NCBI GenBank assembly: GCA_025345505.1
Contig: JANVCC010000076.1
Span: 14,035,134 to 14,099,133, forward strand
Source of the DNA: Todiramphus chloris collaris
Taxonomy: Eukaryota > Chordata > Aves > Coraciiformes > Alcedinidae
DNA: 64,000 bases
Direction of reading: 5' to 3'
In this document: in pieces, positions 44,340 to 56,400 of the stretch
Layout: each line of letters begins with the position of its first letter
Position numbering within the stretch: position 1 is the first letter of the stretch
Translations under genes and position numbers: made by a program
The notes under the pieces: model-generated
Database searches by the model: none
What the model was told of the DNA's origin: nothing
What the model saw: only the letters and a program-made list of their open reading frames with translations

Positions 44340-46006
44340 ATGTCTTAGGGTTTATTCCCATCCACGTCGGTTCCTCTGCAGAGTGGGTCAGTTTTGTATT
44401 TCAGTGTCTCCCTGAAGTGCATTTAAAAATTTCCTTAATGTCTTTCATGTGACTTCTTATCCAGATCAAAATGTGTTTTCTAATGTGAGAAGAGAGTAAG
44501 ACTGCTTTAAACAGCTGTTGATATGTACAGTCTAATGAAAGGAAAACACAATATTCTCTTAGAATGACATTTCTGTTAGATATTATGCCTAATTAAGCAG
44601 GTGGGAGGGGACGGCATCTAAATTATAGGAAATTCTGTCTTCTTTGAGGTTTTGTTACTGCTTTTTAATCTGATGAGTAATGTAAAATATAACGTGCTAG
44701 ACCTTGATTCCCAAATTCTGTGAATGTCAACAAAAAATTATGCAGCATTATTGGTCTCAAGGGTTTGGCTGCAGAGGATAAATAAATTTTTGGAAACACA
44801 ACAGTAAAACGTATATCTTCTGAAGGATGCTTTACAATACCTAGAAACTAACTTCATGTTTGGGGTTTTTTTCTGGACTACATAGTATTACTGTTTTCAA
44901 GTGAATTTTCATTTTTTGTAGATAAGTAACTGACCAGTCAGATTCACATAATAGAGAAAATGCAAAGGACTGCCTCAGGGCTGCTCTGATCCCATCCCAG
45001 TTCTTTTCATTTGATTACTAGTTTCAACAAGCCCATTTTGAAGCTATGGACAGCTACAGTTCAGTGATATGGTCACATCAAAGGGTCTCCACAAGTCAGA
45101 CCTGGAAGACGACAGCATAGTGCTGGCTGCCCTCTTCCTTAGGAGTCTTCTAAACTGTGGGAAAACCCAACAAACAGAATAAGCAATCTTCTCTTTTCAA
45201 CCTGCTACTATATAGATAAATAATTAATCTCAGGAGAAAAATGGATACTGCTCGTGATCTGAAATATATGTTGTGGAGAAATGCTTTTCAGTCTATGGAC
45301 TCTTTCAAAGGCATCTGTGAAAGGTGACTTTTTGATGGTAGGCTTTAATTGTAAGGCTGTAAATGATTTACACATTAAATTACGCTTGGTCTTATAAGGC
45401 AAGCTGTTATGGCTGGGCCTTCATCTTGACTTAGCTCTTCTAAGTTGTTCTGTGGGAGTTTTACTGAGTGGAGGGAAATACAATTGTGAGCTATAAAGAA
45501 TTCATGGAGGCAAATTCTTAGTCCTCACAAGAGATAATAAATGTGTAGAAATTGGTGCAAATAGGAGGAGGATTAGCTTATCAGTGGCTAATCCTTCACC
45601 TCTTTCTCCCTTCCAGCCACTCCTTCCAACTCCCGCAAGAAGGTCTCCGGATTCAGACTCTTTTCTGGCACCACAATTGAATGTGCAGCTTGGACTTGTG
45701 TAAACGCATTCTAGAGGCATATGGTATGAAATTAGTTGCTCGCAGAGTGGGAGCTTAAAAGCATATTACCTCAATGCTAATGTCTGTGTATGCCAGAAAA
45801 GAAATAGACTGAATAAAAGAAGTTGTGTTGGCTGAATTCTTGCAGCTCTTGGACCTGGCCGTGAACCATGTAGACACCTGTGTGATGCCAGCTCTTCCCT
45901 TCTGACCAGTGGATGCAGAATACATGGGAGGTGTTGAACATCCCTGTGCCTGTTGGTCTTTTTCCCTAAATTAAAACCCAACCCAGACTGTTGAAGTATG
46001 TTCATG
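44340..46006. other. Intergenic DNA, nothing recognised
   Basis: Single-copy DNA without a recognisable gene or repeat. Confidence 0.4.
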
Positions 46007-46475
46007 TGTAGTGGGTCTGGCTGAGCTGCTTTTCCCCATCCAGCCCTCATGCTGCAGCACTGGGAGCTGGAGGGTGTTGATAACACACCCGTGTTATGAC
46101 TGCCAGTGCTCACACGGCACCAGAGGATGGGGGCCAGGATGGAGGAGAAGATACAGCCAACCTGAGCTGACCAGTGGGATATTCCATACCATATGACGTC
46201 AGCTCAACTATAAAGGGAGAGGGCAGGAGGAGGATGGGGGGGCATTCTGCTTTGTCCTCCAAGCGGCTGCTGCGTGTTCCTGGAGCCCTGCTTCCTGGAC
46301 TTGGTGCGACATCGCCTGTGGATGGGAAGTAGAAAATAACACCTTATCTATCATAACCCACACCCCTTTACTTTGCGTCTCATTCTCTCCCTGCGTGCCG
46401 TGCTGAAGGAGGTCAGGGGGAGTGACAGAAGGGCTTGGTGGGCACCTGGTGCCGTGCCGGGGTCAACCCACCACA
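46007..46475 (+). mobile_element. Solo LTR, family B, copy 1
   Basis: 469 bp, from TGTAGTGGGTCTGG to CAACCCACCACA, with exact 5-bp duplication TCATG (46002-46006 and 46476-46480). CTATAAAGGG near 46208 is a TATA box and sets the orientation. The ends form a short inverted repeat (TGTAGTGGGT / ACCCACCACA). Confidence 0.9.
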
Positions 46476-47048
46476 TCATGTGGAGTGTCTCTGTGGAAAA
46501 GCCAGAAAGCATATTTTCTGATGCTTACCTGTCAGAATAATGTTGGCTGTTGATTCTTTTCTACCCACACTGCTGTATGTGATCTGAGAACACTAACAGC
46601 TCTCCAACAATTTGATCTTTTCTGATTTTCATTGCTGAAGAGCTAACAAATACTTCTTCTCTTATCTAAATACTTCTTGTCCAAGAATCTGTCTTCTTTT
46701 TTTTCCAAAGGAAATAAACAATCTTCTTACTTTATAAACTCAACACTGTCACTGTTTTTCTTCTGGCCTCTCTACTTGTCTTTATCTCTAAGAACACTTT
46801 TCTAATTGGATGTCATCTTGGCCCAGTGAGATCCAACCAGTATCAACTAGAGTAAAAGAATCATTTCTTTATCATATGTTTATTAATATACCCCATGGTG
46901 TCATGTTGAGAATTGCCTTTTTTGCAACAACTTACCAGCTTTGGACTTTTTGGTTCACTATAACACCAAAATTATTTTCTGCCCTATGTCTCATAGTCAG
47001 TTATGTCCCCTCTTTCACATGTGCTTCTGTCTTCTTCTGAAGTGTAGT
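46476..47048. other. Intergenic DNA, nothing recognised
   Basis: Single-copy spacer between a family B LTR and a CR1. Confidence 0.4.
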
Positions 47049-48640
47049 TACAGAATCACAGAATCATTTACGTTGGAAAAGACCCTTGGGATCATCATGT
47101 CCAACTATCAACACTACTCTACAAGTTCACCCCTATACCATATCCCCCAAAACCACATCTAAGCAATGCTTAAACACATCCAGGGATGGCAACCCAACCG
47201 CCTCCCTAGTCAGCCTATTCCAATATCTTACCAGTCTTTCCTTGAAGAATTTTTTCGTAATGACTAGTCTAAACCTACCTTGTTTCATCTTGAGGCCATT
47301 CCCTCTGGTTCTGTCATTAATTACCTGGGAGAAGAGACCAGCACCAACATCCCTACAATGTCCTTTCCAGTAGCTGTAGAGAGTGATGAGTTCTTCCCTC
47401 AGCCTCCTCTTCCTCAAACTAAACAGACCCAGCTCCTTCAAATGGTCCTCATACAATCTATTCTCCAGTCCCTTGACCAGCTTCATTGTCCTCCTCTGCA
47501 CCTGCTCCAGCACCTCAATATCTCTCTTGTACTGAGGTGCCCCAAACTGGACACAGCACTCAAGGTGAGGCCTCCCCAGTGCTGAGTACAGGGGGACAAT
47601 CACCTCCCTGCTCCTGCTGGTCACACTGTTTCTGATCCAGGCCAGGATGCCCTTGGCCTTCTTTGCCACCTGGGCACACTGCTGGCTCATGTTCATTCAC
47701 TTGTCAACTAGAACACTCAGATCCCTCTCCGTGAGACAGCTACCCAACCACATTTCCCCAAGCCTGTAGCGTTGCATGGGGTTGCTGCGGCCCAAGTGCA
47801 GAACCTGGAACTTGGCCTTGTTGAAACTCATACCCTTAACATTGGCCCAGCAATATAGTCTAAGTCTGCCTGGAGAGCCTCCCTATCCTCATGCAGATCA
47901 ACACACCTGCCTAACTTGGTGTCATCTGTGAATTTACTGTTGATAGACTCTATGTCTTCACCAAGATCATCAATAAAGATGTTAAATAGAAATGGTCACA
48001 ATACTGAGCCCTGAGGAGAGCCACTTGTGACCTGCCGCCAGTTGGATTTAGTACCATTGGCCACTACTCTCTAAGCTCGTGCTTGATCCAGCAGCTCGTA
48101 TTCTCAATCAGACAGTTTTTCCATTAGAAATCTATGGGGAACTGTCAAATTCTTTTCAGAAGTCCAGATAAACAACATCTACAGCCTTTCCCTCATCCAG
48201 TAGTCGGGTCATCTTGTCGTAGAAGGAGAATAGGTTCATCAGGCAAACCTAAACCCATGCTGACTGGGCCTGATCCGCTGGTTGTCCTCTATGTGGCTTG
48301 TAAGATCACTCAAGATGATCTGCTCCATGACCTTCTCTGGTACCGAGGTCAGACTGACAGGTCTATAGTTACTTGGATCCTCCTTTCTGCCTTTCTTGTA
48401 TATGGGCATCACATTTGCTAACCACCAGTCCATTGGGACCTCCCCAGTTAGCCAGGACTTCAGATAAATAATGGAAAGTGGCTTGGCAAGCACATCCGCC
48501 AGCTGTTTTAGCACCCTTGGGTGTAACCCATCTGGTCCCATAGATTTGTATGCATCCAAGTGGTGTAGAAGGTCACTGATCACCTCCTCTTCAATCGTGA
48601 TAATCTCATTCTGCTTTCCCTCCCTGTCTCCTAGTTGTTA
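47049..48640 (-). mobile_element. CR1 LINE, 3' half (copy h)
   Basis: 3' tail at 47049 (agaatcacagaatcattt), 3'UTR, then thumb and palm on the - strand. Frames 47133-47696 ([31 protein letters not shown]) and 48239-48583 (KGRKEDPSNYRPVSLTSVPE) remain, and the palm between them is broken by stops. The upstream edge near 48640 is approximate. Confidence 0.88.
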
Positions 48641-51606
48641 GTCTTTGTTAGCTCCCAATTTTCATTTCTGGACTGTCTGTCTGAGATATCAGCACCATGT
48701 TGATCGTCATCTTTAAACCTACTACAAAACCCAAACTCTTTGCCTATTTGCTCTCTAAATGTGCCTCTCTTTCATTACTCAAGTACTAAATAATGGTAGA
48801 CATACGAACCGCTCTCCTTCCCATGGGACCTCTAAGGACAAATTGTGTTTGCTTTCCTTTAGGGTGGGATGTATACTTTGTCAAGCTCTTTCTACAATTC
48901 TCCATGACATTCTCCATGACATTCTTATAAAGTCTTGGCATAGAGTTGCATTGATCATGATGAACTTGAGATGGACCTTTGTACTTCGACCCCTTCCATG
49001 GCAGGAAGGAAGAGATCTGAAATTCATTAAGACATAAAAGATACAGAAATAGGAACACATTCTGGTAACAATTAACCAGAAGAATAGTGGGGGGAGAACT
49101 GGTGTAAATATTAAATCAAGCTTTGTCTTAGAAGCTTTTTTTTTTTGTTGGGGTTTTTTGTTTGGGGGTGGGGGGGAATGGGAAGTAAGAGTTAGGATAT
49201 GTGATACTTTAAGTAATGAAGATTTCATGGAAGAAAATCAGGTTATTGTGGATAACTTACTCTTTATGCAAACCTGATAGTAGTTCAGTATTAAATATCT
49301 CCTCCTTTCTTCCAGATTTTCTGTAAAGCCTGTGAATAATGATAAGACATAAGGACATGCTTGCAACAGAGATGTTACAGCAAGCAATGTTTTCTTGTTC
49401 TCTGTGTAGGACTCACTTTTCCAGGAATTCCTCTTAGTTCACTTGTTTTCTGGTTAGAGATATAAAAACCAATTCTACTGTGTTTTACTGAGACCTTAGT
49501 TTGAAGAGATGCCTTCCACTTTGGGAATGTTAGAAATTGAAGACACCTGAGTTTATATTGGAGTCTATCAACTGTGCATTGAAGGCTATTTTGTTTTGGT
49601 CCTTCAGTAATCAACATAAACAATATTCACTGCAGTGGTGAATGGGGTTAAGGTGACTGTCTTTAAGTCTTCTGTTTATGTAAAATTTCTATTGTATTGC
49701 AATAGGAATTTGTACCAAACAACCTGTAATTTTTGAGATCACAGCTGAAGGAAAAATGCTGTGGCTTTATGTAGTCTATATTTCTGGCAGGATTGTAACT
49801 GAAATCAAAAAGTTCAGACTTAGATTTGAACAAGGAAGATCATGCTTAATTTTATTGAATTCCAAAACTACAGTTATTTGATTAATTCAAAACACTTACT
49901 CAACTGCTCAAAGTCCTTCAAATAGAAATGTAACTAATATCTTATTTAACCCAGCTTTTTTGTACAGGAAAAAAGAATAGCTCAAATACTCTAAACTTCA
50001 CTTTCATTTCCTCTTTAAGTGAAAGTTTAATAAGATTTCCCTCTTTCTGGAAATTATGTTCCTCCCAGGGTGAAACTCAACAATTAAGAGTTATTAATTC
50101 ATATTGTTTGCTAATTATCATTCATCAAGAAGTTACTTTTTTCTCAAGCTACTTGGTTCTAAGTTTCACATTCTGTATGCCAAATGGAATAATGAAGTAA
50201 ATTCAAGCAATTTACTGTTATCTTTATCAATTTTGTGTAGTTGGTGATTTAATAACTAAAGTAACCCATAAGAATTCTGACATTTAATGTCCTGGATTGA
50301 AAACTTTCCATTCCTTTATGGAATGGAGCAGTATGTTTTCTTGTACTTTGTCAAACATTTTCTCAAAGCAACACCACTACATTTTCAAGAATCTTGATGA
50401 GCACATGAATGTGCTGTCATCTGTTTTATTTCAAAATCATTTTATGGGGTTCTAGTAAAGAGGACAGTTTCCTGGAAAAAATGAATAAACAGTTTTAGCC
50501 TGCTTTACCCCATAAATGTTAAGGTCAATTTGGACTACATTATAGTTAATGGTGATAGTTTTCTTTTGCCTATGACAGAGATTTGATCTTGTTGCCCCAC
50601 ACCTACTCTGTTTGTTATTCCCCCAGAGAAGGACTGTGGATATATATATGGCATTAATGAATGTCCTGTTTCTGTAAATGATGTTCAGGATTTTACTGCA
50701 CCTCTACATATTACATAGTTCACTTGTTCAAGACTGAAAATGCAGTTCCTGTATCCATTGCCCATCTTTTGTCATGAAATAAACCAAGGAATTTCCTTCC
50801 ACTAGAAAATAAGTAGCTCTTTTAATGTGATTAATTGGTGGCAACAGAGTTGCTACAGAATATTATCACTGTTAAATAGCACAGTGTTGTTGTTATGTCT
50901 GTCAGCACAGTTTCTCTGAAACCAATATGCTGCATAACTCCACTTGTATAGCTCCCTCCCATTCCTGAAATGGAGAAAATGTGATACTAGGTTTTCTTTG
51001 TTTCATAAATTATGCAAACATCAGAAAGAATTCACTGAAAAAAGCAACTCCAAAAACAGTGGCTATTCCTAGCAAATCACACTCTGACCAGCATGTTTTG
51101 ACATGCCATTGGGTAAACAAACAACCATACTGGTACATTGTATGAAGTAATTGCTCAACACATGATATGGCTCAAGAAGACAGCTTGATCCCTAGCTGTA
51201 AAAGACAGTAGTGTTCTTTACAGTAAAACTAATAAAAACAGCAAAAAGCTAGAGAATGTAGTGATGAGTATGTTACAAAATCAGTCAGGCAAACATATGT
51301 CATTGCTAAAAGTGATTGGGCAATTTCAGCAAGTAGGTTAGCTCTGCCAATTGAGTGAAGCCATCCTGCTCACTAGGCACAGTGCCAAATGAGTCAGTGT
51401 TTTGTCATGGACTTGCTAACTGGCTTTAACAACCTCTCCTATGCACTAATTCATCTATGTATTTTAGCTATTTGCCTGCGTTGTCATTTCTATTTCAAAT
51501 GACATCCCCAAATTAATACCCTAAGACTGATACCAGTGCAAGGTGCAGATTTATGGGACATCTGTCTTAGGCTTCTGTGGGAGCATCATATTCTTGTCAT
51601 TTCTTT
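48641..51606. other. Intergenic DNA, no gene seen
   Basis: AT-rich single-copy DNA with a T/G-rich tract at 49137-49180. No gene or repeat family was recognised. Confidence 0.4.
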
Positions 51607-51611
51607 CTGCA

Positions 51612-52079
51612 TGTAGTGGGTCTGGCTGATCTGCTTTTCCCCATCCAGCCCTCATGCTGCAGTACTGGGAGCTGGAGGGTGTTGATAACACACCTGTGTT
51701 ATCACTGCCAGTGCTCACACGGCACCAGAGGATGGGGGGCAGGAGGGGGGAGGGGATACAGCCAACCTGAGCTGACCAGTGGGATATTCCATACCATATG
51801 ATGTCAGCTCAACTGTAAAGGGAGAGAGCAGGAGGAGGATGGGGGGGGGGGGCATTTGGCTTTGCCCTCCAAGCAGCTGCTACATGTTTCTGGAGCCCTG
51901 CTTCCTGGACTTGGCCCAACATCGCCTGTGGATGGGAAGTAGAGAATAGCACCTTATCTATCATAACCCATGGCTCTTTGCGTCTTATTCTCTCTCTGCG
52001 TGCCGTGCTTGGGGGCTTGGGGGGAGCAATAGCAGGGCTTGGTGGGCACCTGGTGCCCAGCCAGGGTCAACCCACCACA
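51612..52079 (+). mobile_element. Solo LTR, family B, copy 2
   Basis: 468 bp, same ends and orientation as 46007-46475, with its own exact 5-bp duplication CTGCA (51607-51611 and 52080-52084). The TATA box seen in copy 1 is altered here (ctgtaaaggg). Confidence 0.9.
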
Positions 52080-52084
52080 CTGCA

Positions 52085-53039
52085 TATCATTTAGTTACTG
52101 GAAAATTAAAAATAATGGAAGAAATACTGTAGAACAACTAGTATTGGAAAAGTTTTTGTTCAAATCTATCTCTTCAACTTCTCTTCCTTCTACAACAACA
52201 TACACAACACTCTTGGATGTAATGTTTGTCTTAGGTACCTTTCTCTTCTAGTTGTTTTTTGGCCGATGCTTATCTAGGCTTCTGTTTTCTCAGTAGGAAA
52301 TAATCTAAATTGTTTTCTCCAGACTTGAGTTTCCTCTTCTAGTCAACTGGAAATCATACAAAATAATTCTATAACTTACAAGAAATGCATTCTGTCTTTC
52401 ACATCTCATGTGAGATGTAAGAGAATACTATGCTTCTGCATGCTGCCTGGAAATACCCACTACACTCATCTTGTCAGTATCTATTATCATTTGTCATGTA
52501 ATAAGAGGTTGTAAAGAATTTTTTACCTAGATCTCAGATATAATTTGAAAACCACAAATTTGAATACAGTCCTACTGGATATATATAATTTTTTGTTGTT
52601 TTGTTTTTGGTGTTGTTTTGTTTTGTTTTGTGCTAGCTCACTTCTCCCACATTGTGAAGGAAGAATTCCCAAGAAATTTCTGGAGAAAGAAAAAAATCTG
52701 CATCTTAAACATCATGTGTTGTGCAGAGAATCATCTGAAGAAAAATATGCTCAAGCTTTTTTTGTGCATGTGATTTTGCACAAGTTGCTCTTTTCTGTTC
52801 TTTAGAAGAGGCCAAACTGTTTCTTTGAGTGCAGTCGGCATTCCATGTCAGTTGGCATAAGGAATATCATCCTGCTTCATTCTTATCTTCTTTGGGGCTG
52901 AAAAACACATCTTTTGTCTTTTACATATATATCACGAGAAAGTGACATTTTCCCCTCTTTTCAGTTCCAATCTGTCCTAAACCAAAAAGTATTACAACTG
53001 TAAAACTGAACTGGTGTTGTTTGTGATGTGCCCTCAAGT
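52085..53039. other. Intergenic DNA, nothing recognised
   Basis: AT-rich DNA with a GTTTT-type tract near 52590-52632. Confidence 0.4.
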
Positions 53040-53425
53040 TGGTCAGCAGAGGCAGAGAGGCTGTTTCTTCTCTCTGGTGACCAGCAATAGGACACGTGGA
53101 AATGGTATGAATTTGTGTTAGGGGAAGTTCAGATTGGACATTAGAAAAAGGTACTTCACTGAGATAGTGGTTTGTCACTGTAACAGGTTTCCCATGCAAA
53201 TAATTGTTTCATTGATAGACTTTGAGGATAATTTAATAATTTTGTTTATTTATGAATGTTATATAATTAATTTTTAAGGTCACAGCACGAAGCCTGTCAG
53301 AGTTCAAGGAGCATCCAGAAAGCTCTTAGTCTTACAGTTTAGTTTTAGGCAGTCTTGAGAGAAGCTGGGGCTTGGACTCCATGATCCTTATTGGTTCCTT
53401 TCACACTGAGAAACTTTGATTCTGT
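53040..53425 (+). mobile_element. CR1 LINE, 3' end fragment carrying an 85-bp insert (copy i)
   Basis: Text from the 3' end of ORF2 (gaccagcaataggacac) to the CR1 3'UTR (gagttcaaggagcatc, gactccatgatccttattgg) on the + strand. At 53196-53280 the CR1 is interrupted by 85 bases that are not CR1 and that recur at 53869-53953. Confidence 0.8.
53196..53280 (+). repeat. 85-bp dispersed duplication, copy inside CR1
   Basis: Identical by eye to 53869-53953 over all 85 bases (gcaaataattgtttc to tttttaaggt). Here it sits within CR1 text, so this copy is the insertion. The shared GGT at the right edge also belongs to the CR1, which suggests microhomology. Confidence 0.93.
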
Positions 53426-56400
53426 ATCTATCAAATCATTATAAGGTAGAATACTGGAAAGTTTAGTGGAGTAGAACCCTAGTAAATTACTATAAAACAG
53501 CCAAGAAAGAAAATGCTCTGAGTTTTTTTTATTCTAAAATTACAATTATCTCTGCTTTTCTCTTACAACTACTGTTGCACAGTCAAGTTTAAAAAAAAAA
53601 AAAGATGAAAAAAAAAATAATAGGGCTTTAAAGTCCAAGCTGAGTTCCCTCCCAAGGACTTGCTCTTTATTTAGACATGTATCCTAAACACAGATATCCT
53701 TCTGTTCCTGGACATTGCTGCTTCAGAAAATAATGAGTTTGTAACCTTGTTGCTGTACTTCCTAAGGATCACTGCTGACACTATCATGGTACAGCATTTC
53801 CCTCTGCTACTACTTTATGGGTACTCAGGATTTGTAAATCAGTTATATATGGACATGTCAAGATTGAAGCAAATAATTGTTTCATTGATAGACTTTGAGG
53901 ATAATTTAATAATTTTGTTTATTTATGAATGTTATATAATTAATTTTTAAGGTATTAAAAAATAATCATCCCTTATAAGGAAAAACCCTAATGAAATACA
54001 AAGTATCTGTGTATATTTCCTGTATCATTTCCCTTATCAGTTCTGATCATTTGAGATAGGTCATCAGTAGTCTCCCATGAGCGAGTCCACAGAGACTCCC
54101 TTCTCTTTTCTCAGCTGCATCTCAGTCTTTTGCCTGGTTTTACAGATTTCTGTTGTGAAAATTATGTCTCGTTCTTTTATTCCCTCCCTAAAAACTTGAG
54201 ACTAACACCTTTCCAAAGATCTCAAAATTTGAGATCCTTGAAATAATAAGCCTTGAAATCTGGAATTGTCAGGTGTCCTCTTTGTCCTGTTTCCATGGAA
54301 ATACAATCTTTTTCTGAAGTTGGAGTAGGCCGGATAGGTTTCCTTAATCTCAGCCATTCTGTTGTTCACACACAGCCTTTTGACAAATGCCAGAGCCTCA
54401 GTGACCTTTCTCTTTCCCGTCTGAAAGACATGACAACAAATGGGTTGACTTGATATGCATTAAAAAATAAGGTATTCAATAATCTAACACTTTAATATCC
54501 TCAACCAGAACTGACAAACTGCACACAGGTGACCTTTTTAAATGACAATTCCTGCATGTTAACTTTTCAGTCATATTTTAAATAATATTCTGTTATCATG
54601 AGAAAAAAAAAAAGTGTAATTTGATTTTATTCCATGTTAACTTGATTTTACAGTGAATTATTTTAGAAGAGACAAGCAGCAGTTCTAAATCCCTGCAAAA
54701 GAAAATGAGAAAAGATATTAAAAAATTGTCTATAGTCTTTCTATGTGTAGATATAAATGTGCTAATCACTCTAGTTCCAAAAACATCAAAGCAAAGGCAC
54801 ATCAAGTAGCAGAGGTTTATAAGGCCTCAATAAAAATCCCTTTATAATATTCTGTTAGTCTATGCATATAAATTTACATTCTTAAATGGGTTTAGACATG
54901 CACAAGGAAAATGGATTCAGCTCTGGGTTATTATAATGAAATATTTTGGCACATCTATTATAGAAATTAATTTCAGTATCTGTTTATCCAAAGTCAGTAC
55001 CCAATTAAGCCAACTTGAACACAATACTCTTAACAGTGTTAGCAACATGGTTTAGTGGGTGTGAAGGGACTTGTTTTCTTTACATCTTGTGGCACTTTTG
55101 CAAAATATAGGGGAACACTGGACTTCAAAAAGAGAAAATAAAACATCCTTTATTTTCATATATTCATCCAGGAAAGCATGCTTGGAAAATCTTTCTGGGA
55201 ATTTTATACAATAGATTATTTGTGGTCATGATTATCTTGGAGTATTCAAATTACACATGAAAGGCATATAAAAGAGATCCCTCTGCCACACGCATGCTAA
55301 GTGCTCAAATTATCTTTATTCTGGGGCTGATTTGATCAAAATTCTTTCCGAGATTTGACCTGCAATGCCCTGGTAATCCTACAAATGCATCTGCATTGCA
55401 GTAATATGAAGACTTTTTCCTTATGCCTAAGTACTACTTAAAAAATGAGGTCATACACACCTAAGATGCATGTTATAGAAAACCTGAAAGTAGTAAATTC
55501 ATCCATTTGTCACAAGTGGCTTTGAAGAACTTTGATGTAATAAAGGAGTAATAGCTTATTTTTGCTGTAGTCCAGATTCTATCATTTGCTCTACTGTAAA
55601 TACTGAATTCCTGTTCACTTTGTAGTCAGAGACAAAATGGTATATCTTGTCTTCCAGTCAGAATAGTATTTTTCTATTCTGAATAGAAAAGCTCCCAAAC
55701 ACCTACAGAATTATTAGCATGTGCCTGTTTCAACAGTGTCTGTAACAAACCAGCTGGTTCAGGCAACAAGTTATGAGGGCAGCTGCCCCTTAGCTTTCAG
55801 ATTTTGATGAAATTTCATGAGAAGACTCTTGGGGAATTTTTTTTAATTCCTACATAGGGAATGCCAGAATCAAATTAACTTCAGCCAGTCTCTGTTCATG
55901 ATCTCAAAATACCATGAAAGTCATCAGGAGTATCCTAAAAAAAAAAAATCATGTTTTGTAGTTGAATACTTGCCTTAATTTTTTTTTTTTCCTATTTTAA
56001 ATATTGTGCTATTGTATCCCTTCCAGCAATAATAAAAAGCAGCCTGTAGTTCTTGCTGTTTGAATGTGGCTATTGCCAGCTGGCTACTGCTCCTGCATTC
56101 CTTTTTATAATGCTATTTGAATATTTGTAACATTTCCCTCTATTAATTACTCCATTTTATAGTGCCGTGCTATATAAGCAATCAGAAGGGGACACTGTTA
56201 AGTAGTAACATCCAAAAATAAACTTCCCAAATCTTCATGTCCCCTTAAGCCTCAAGCCTTATATTCTATATAGGGTGGTGGTTATTCATTTTCCTTTAAC
56301 TACTATAATACTACAGATCAAAATAAAACCTAGCAAGCCCTGGAAAAAGCTAACTAAAATTTTCATTAGTATTTAGAACCTGCTATAGATTTCTCACTTT

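Noticed and set aside
46007-52079. A single family B provirus from 46007 to 52079
   Set aside because: Each LTR has its own target duplication and the interval has no viral genes.
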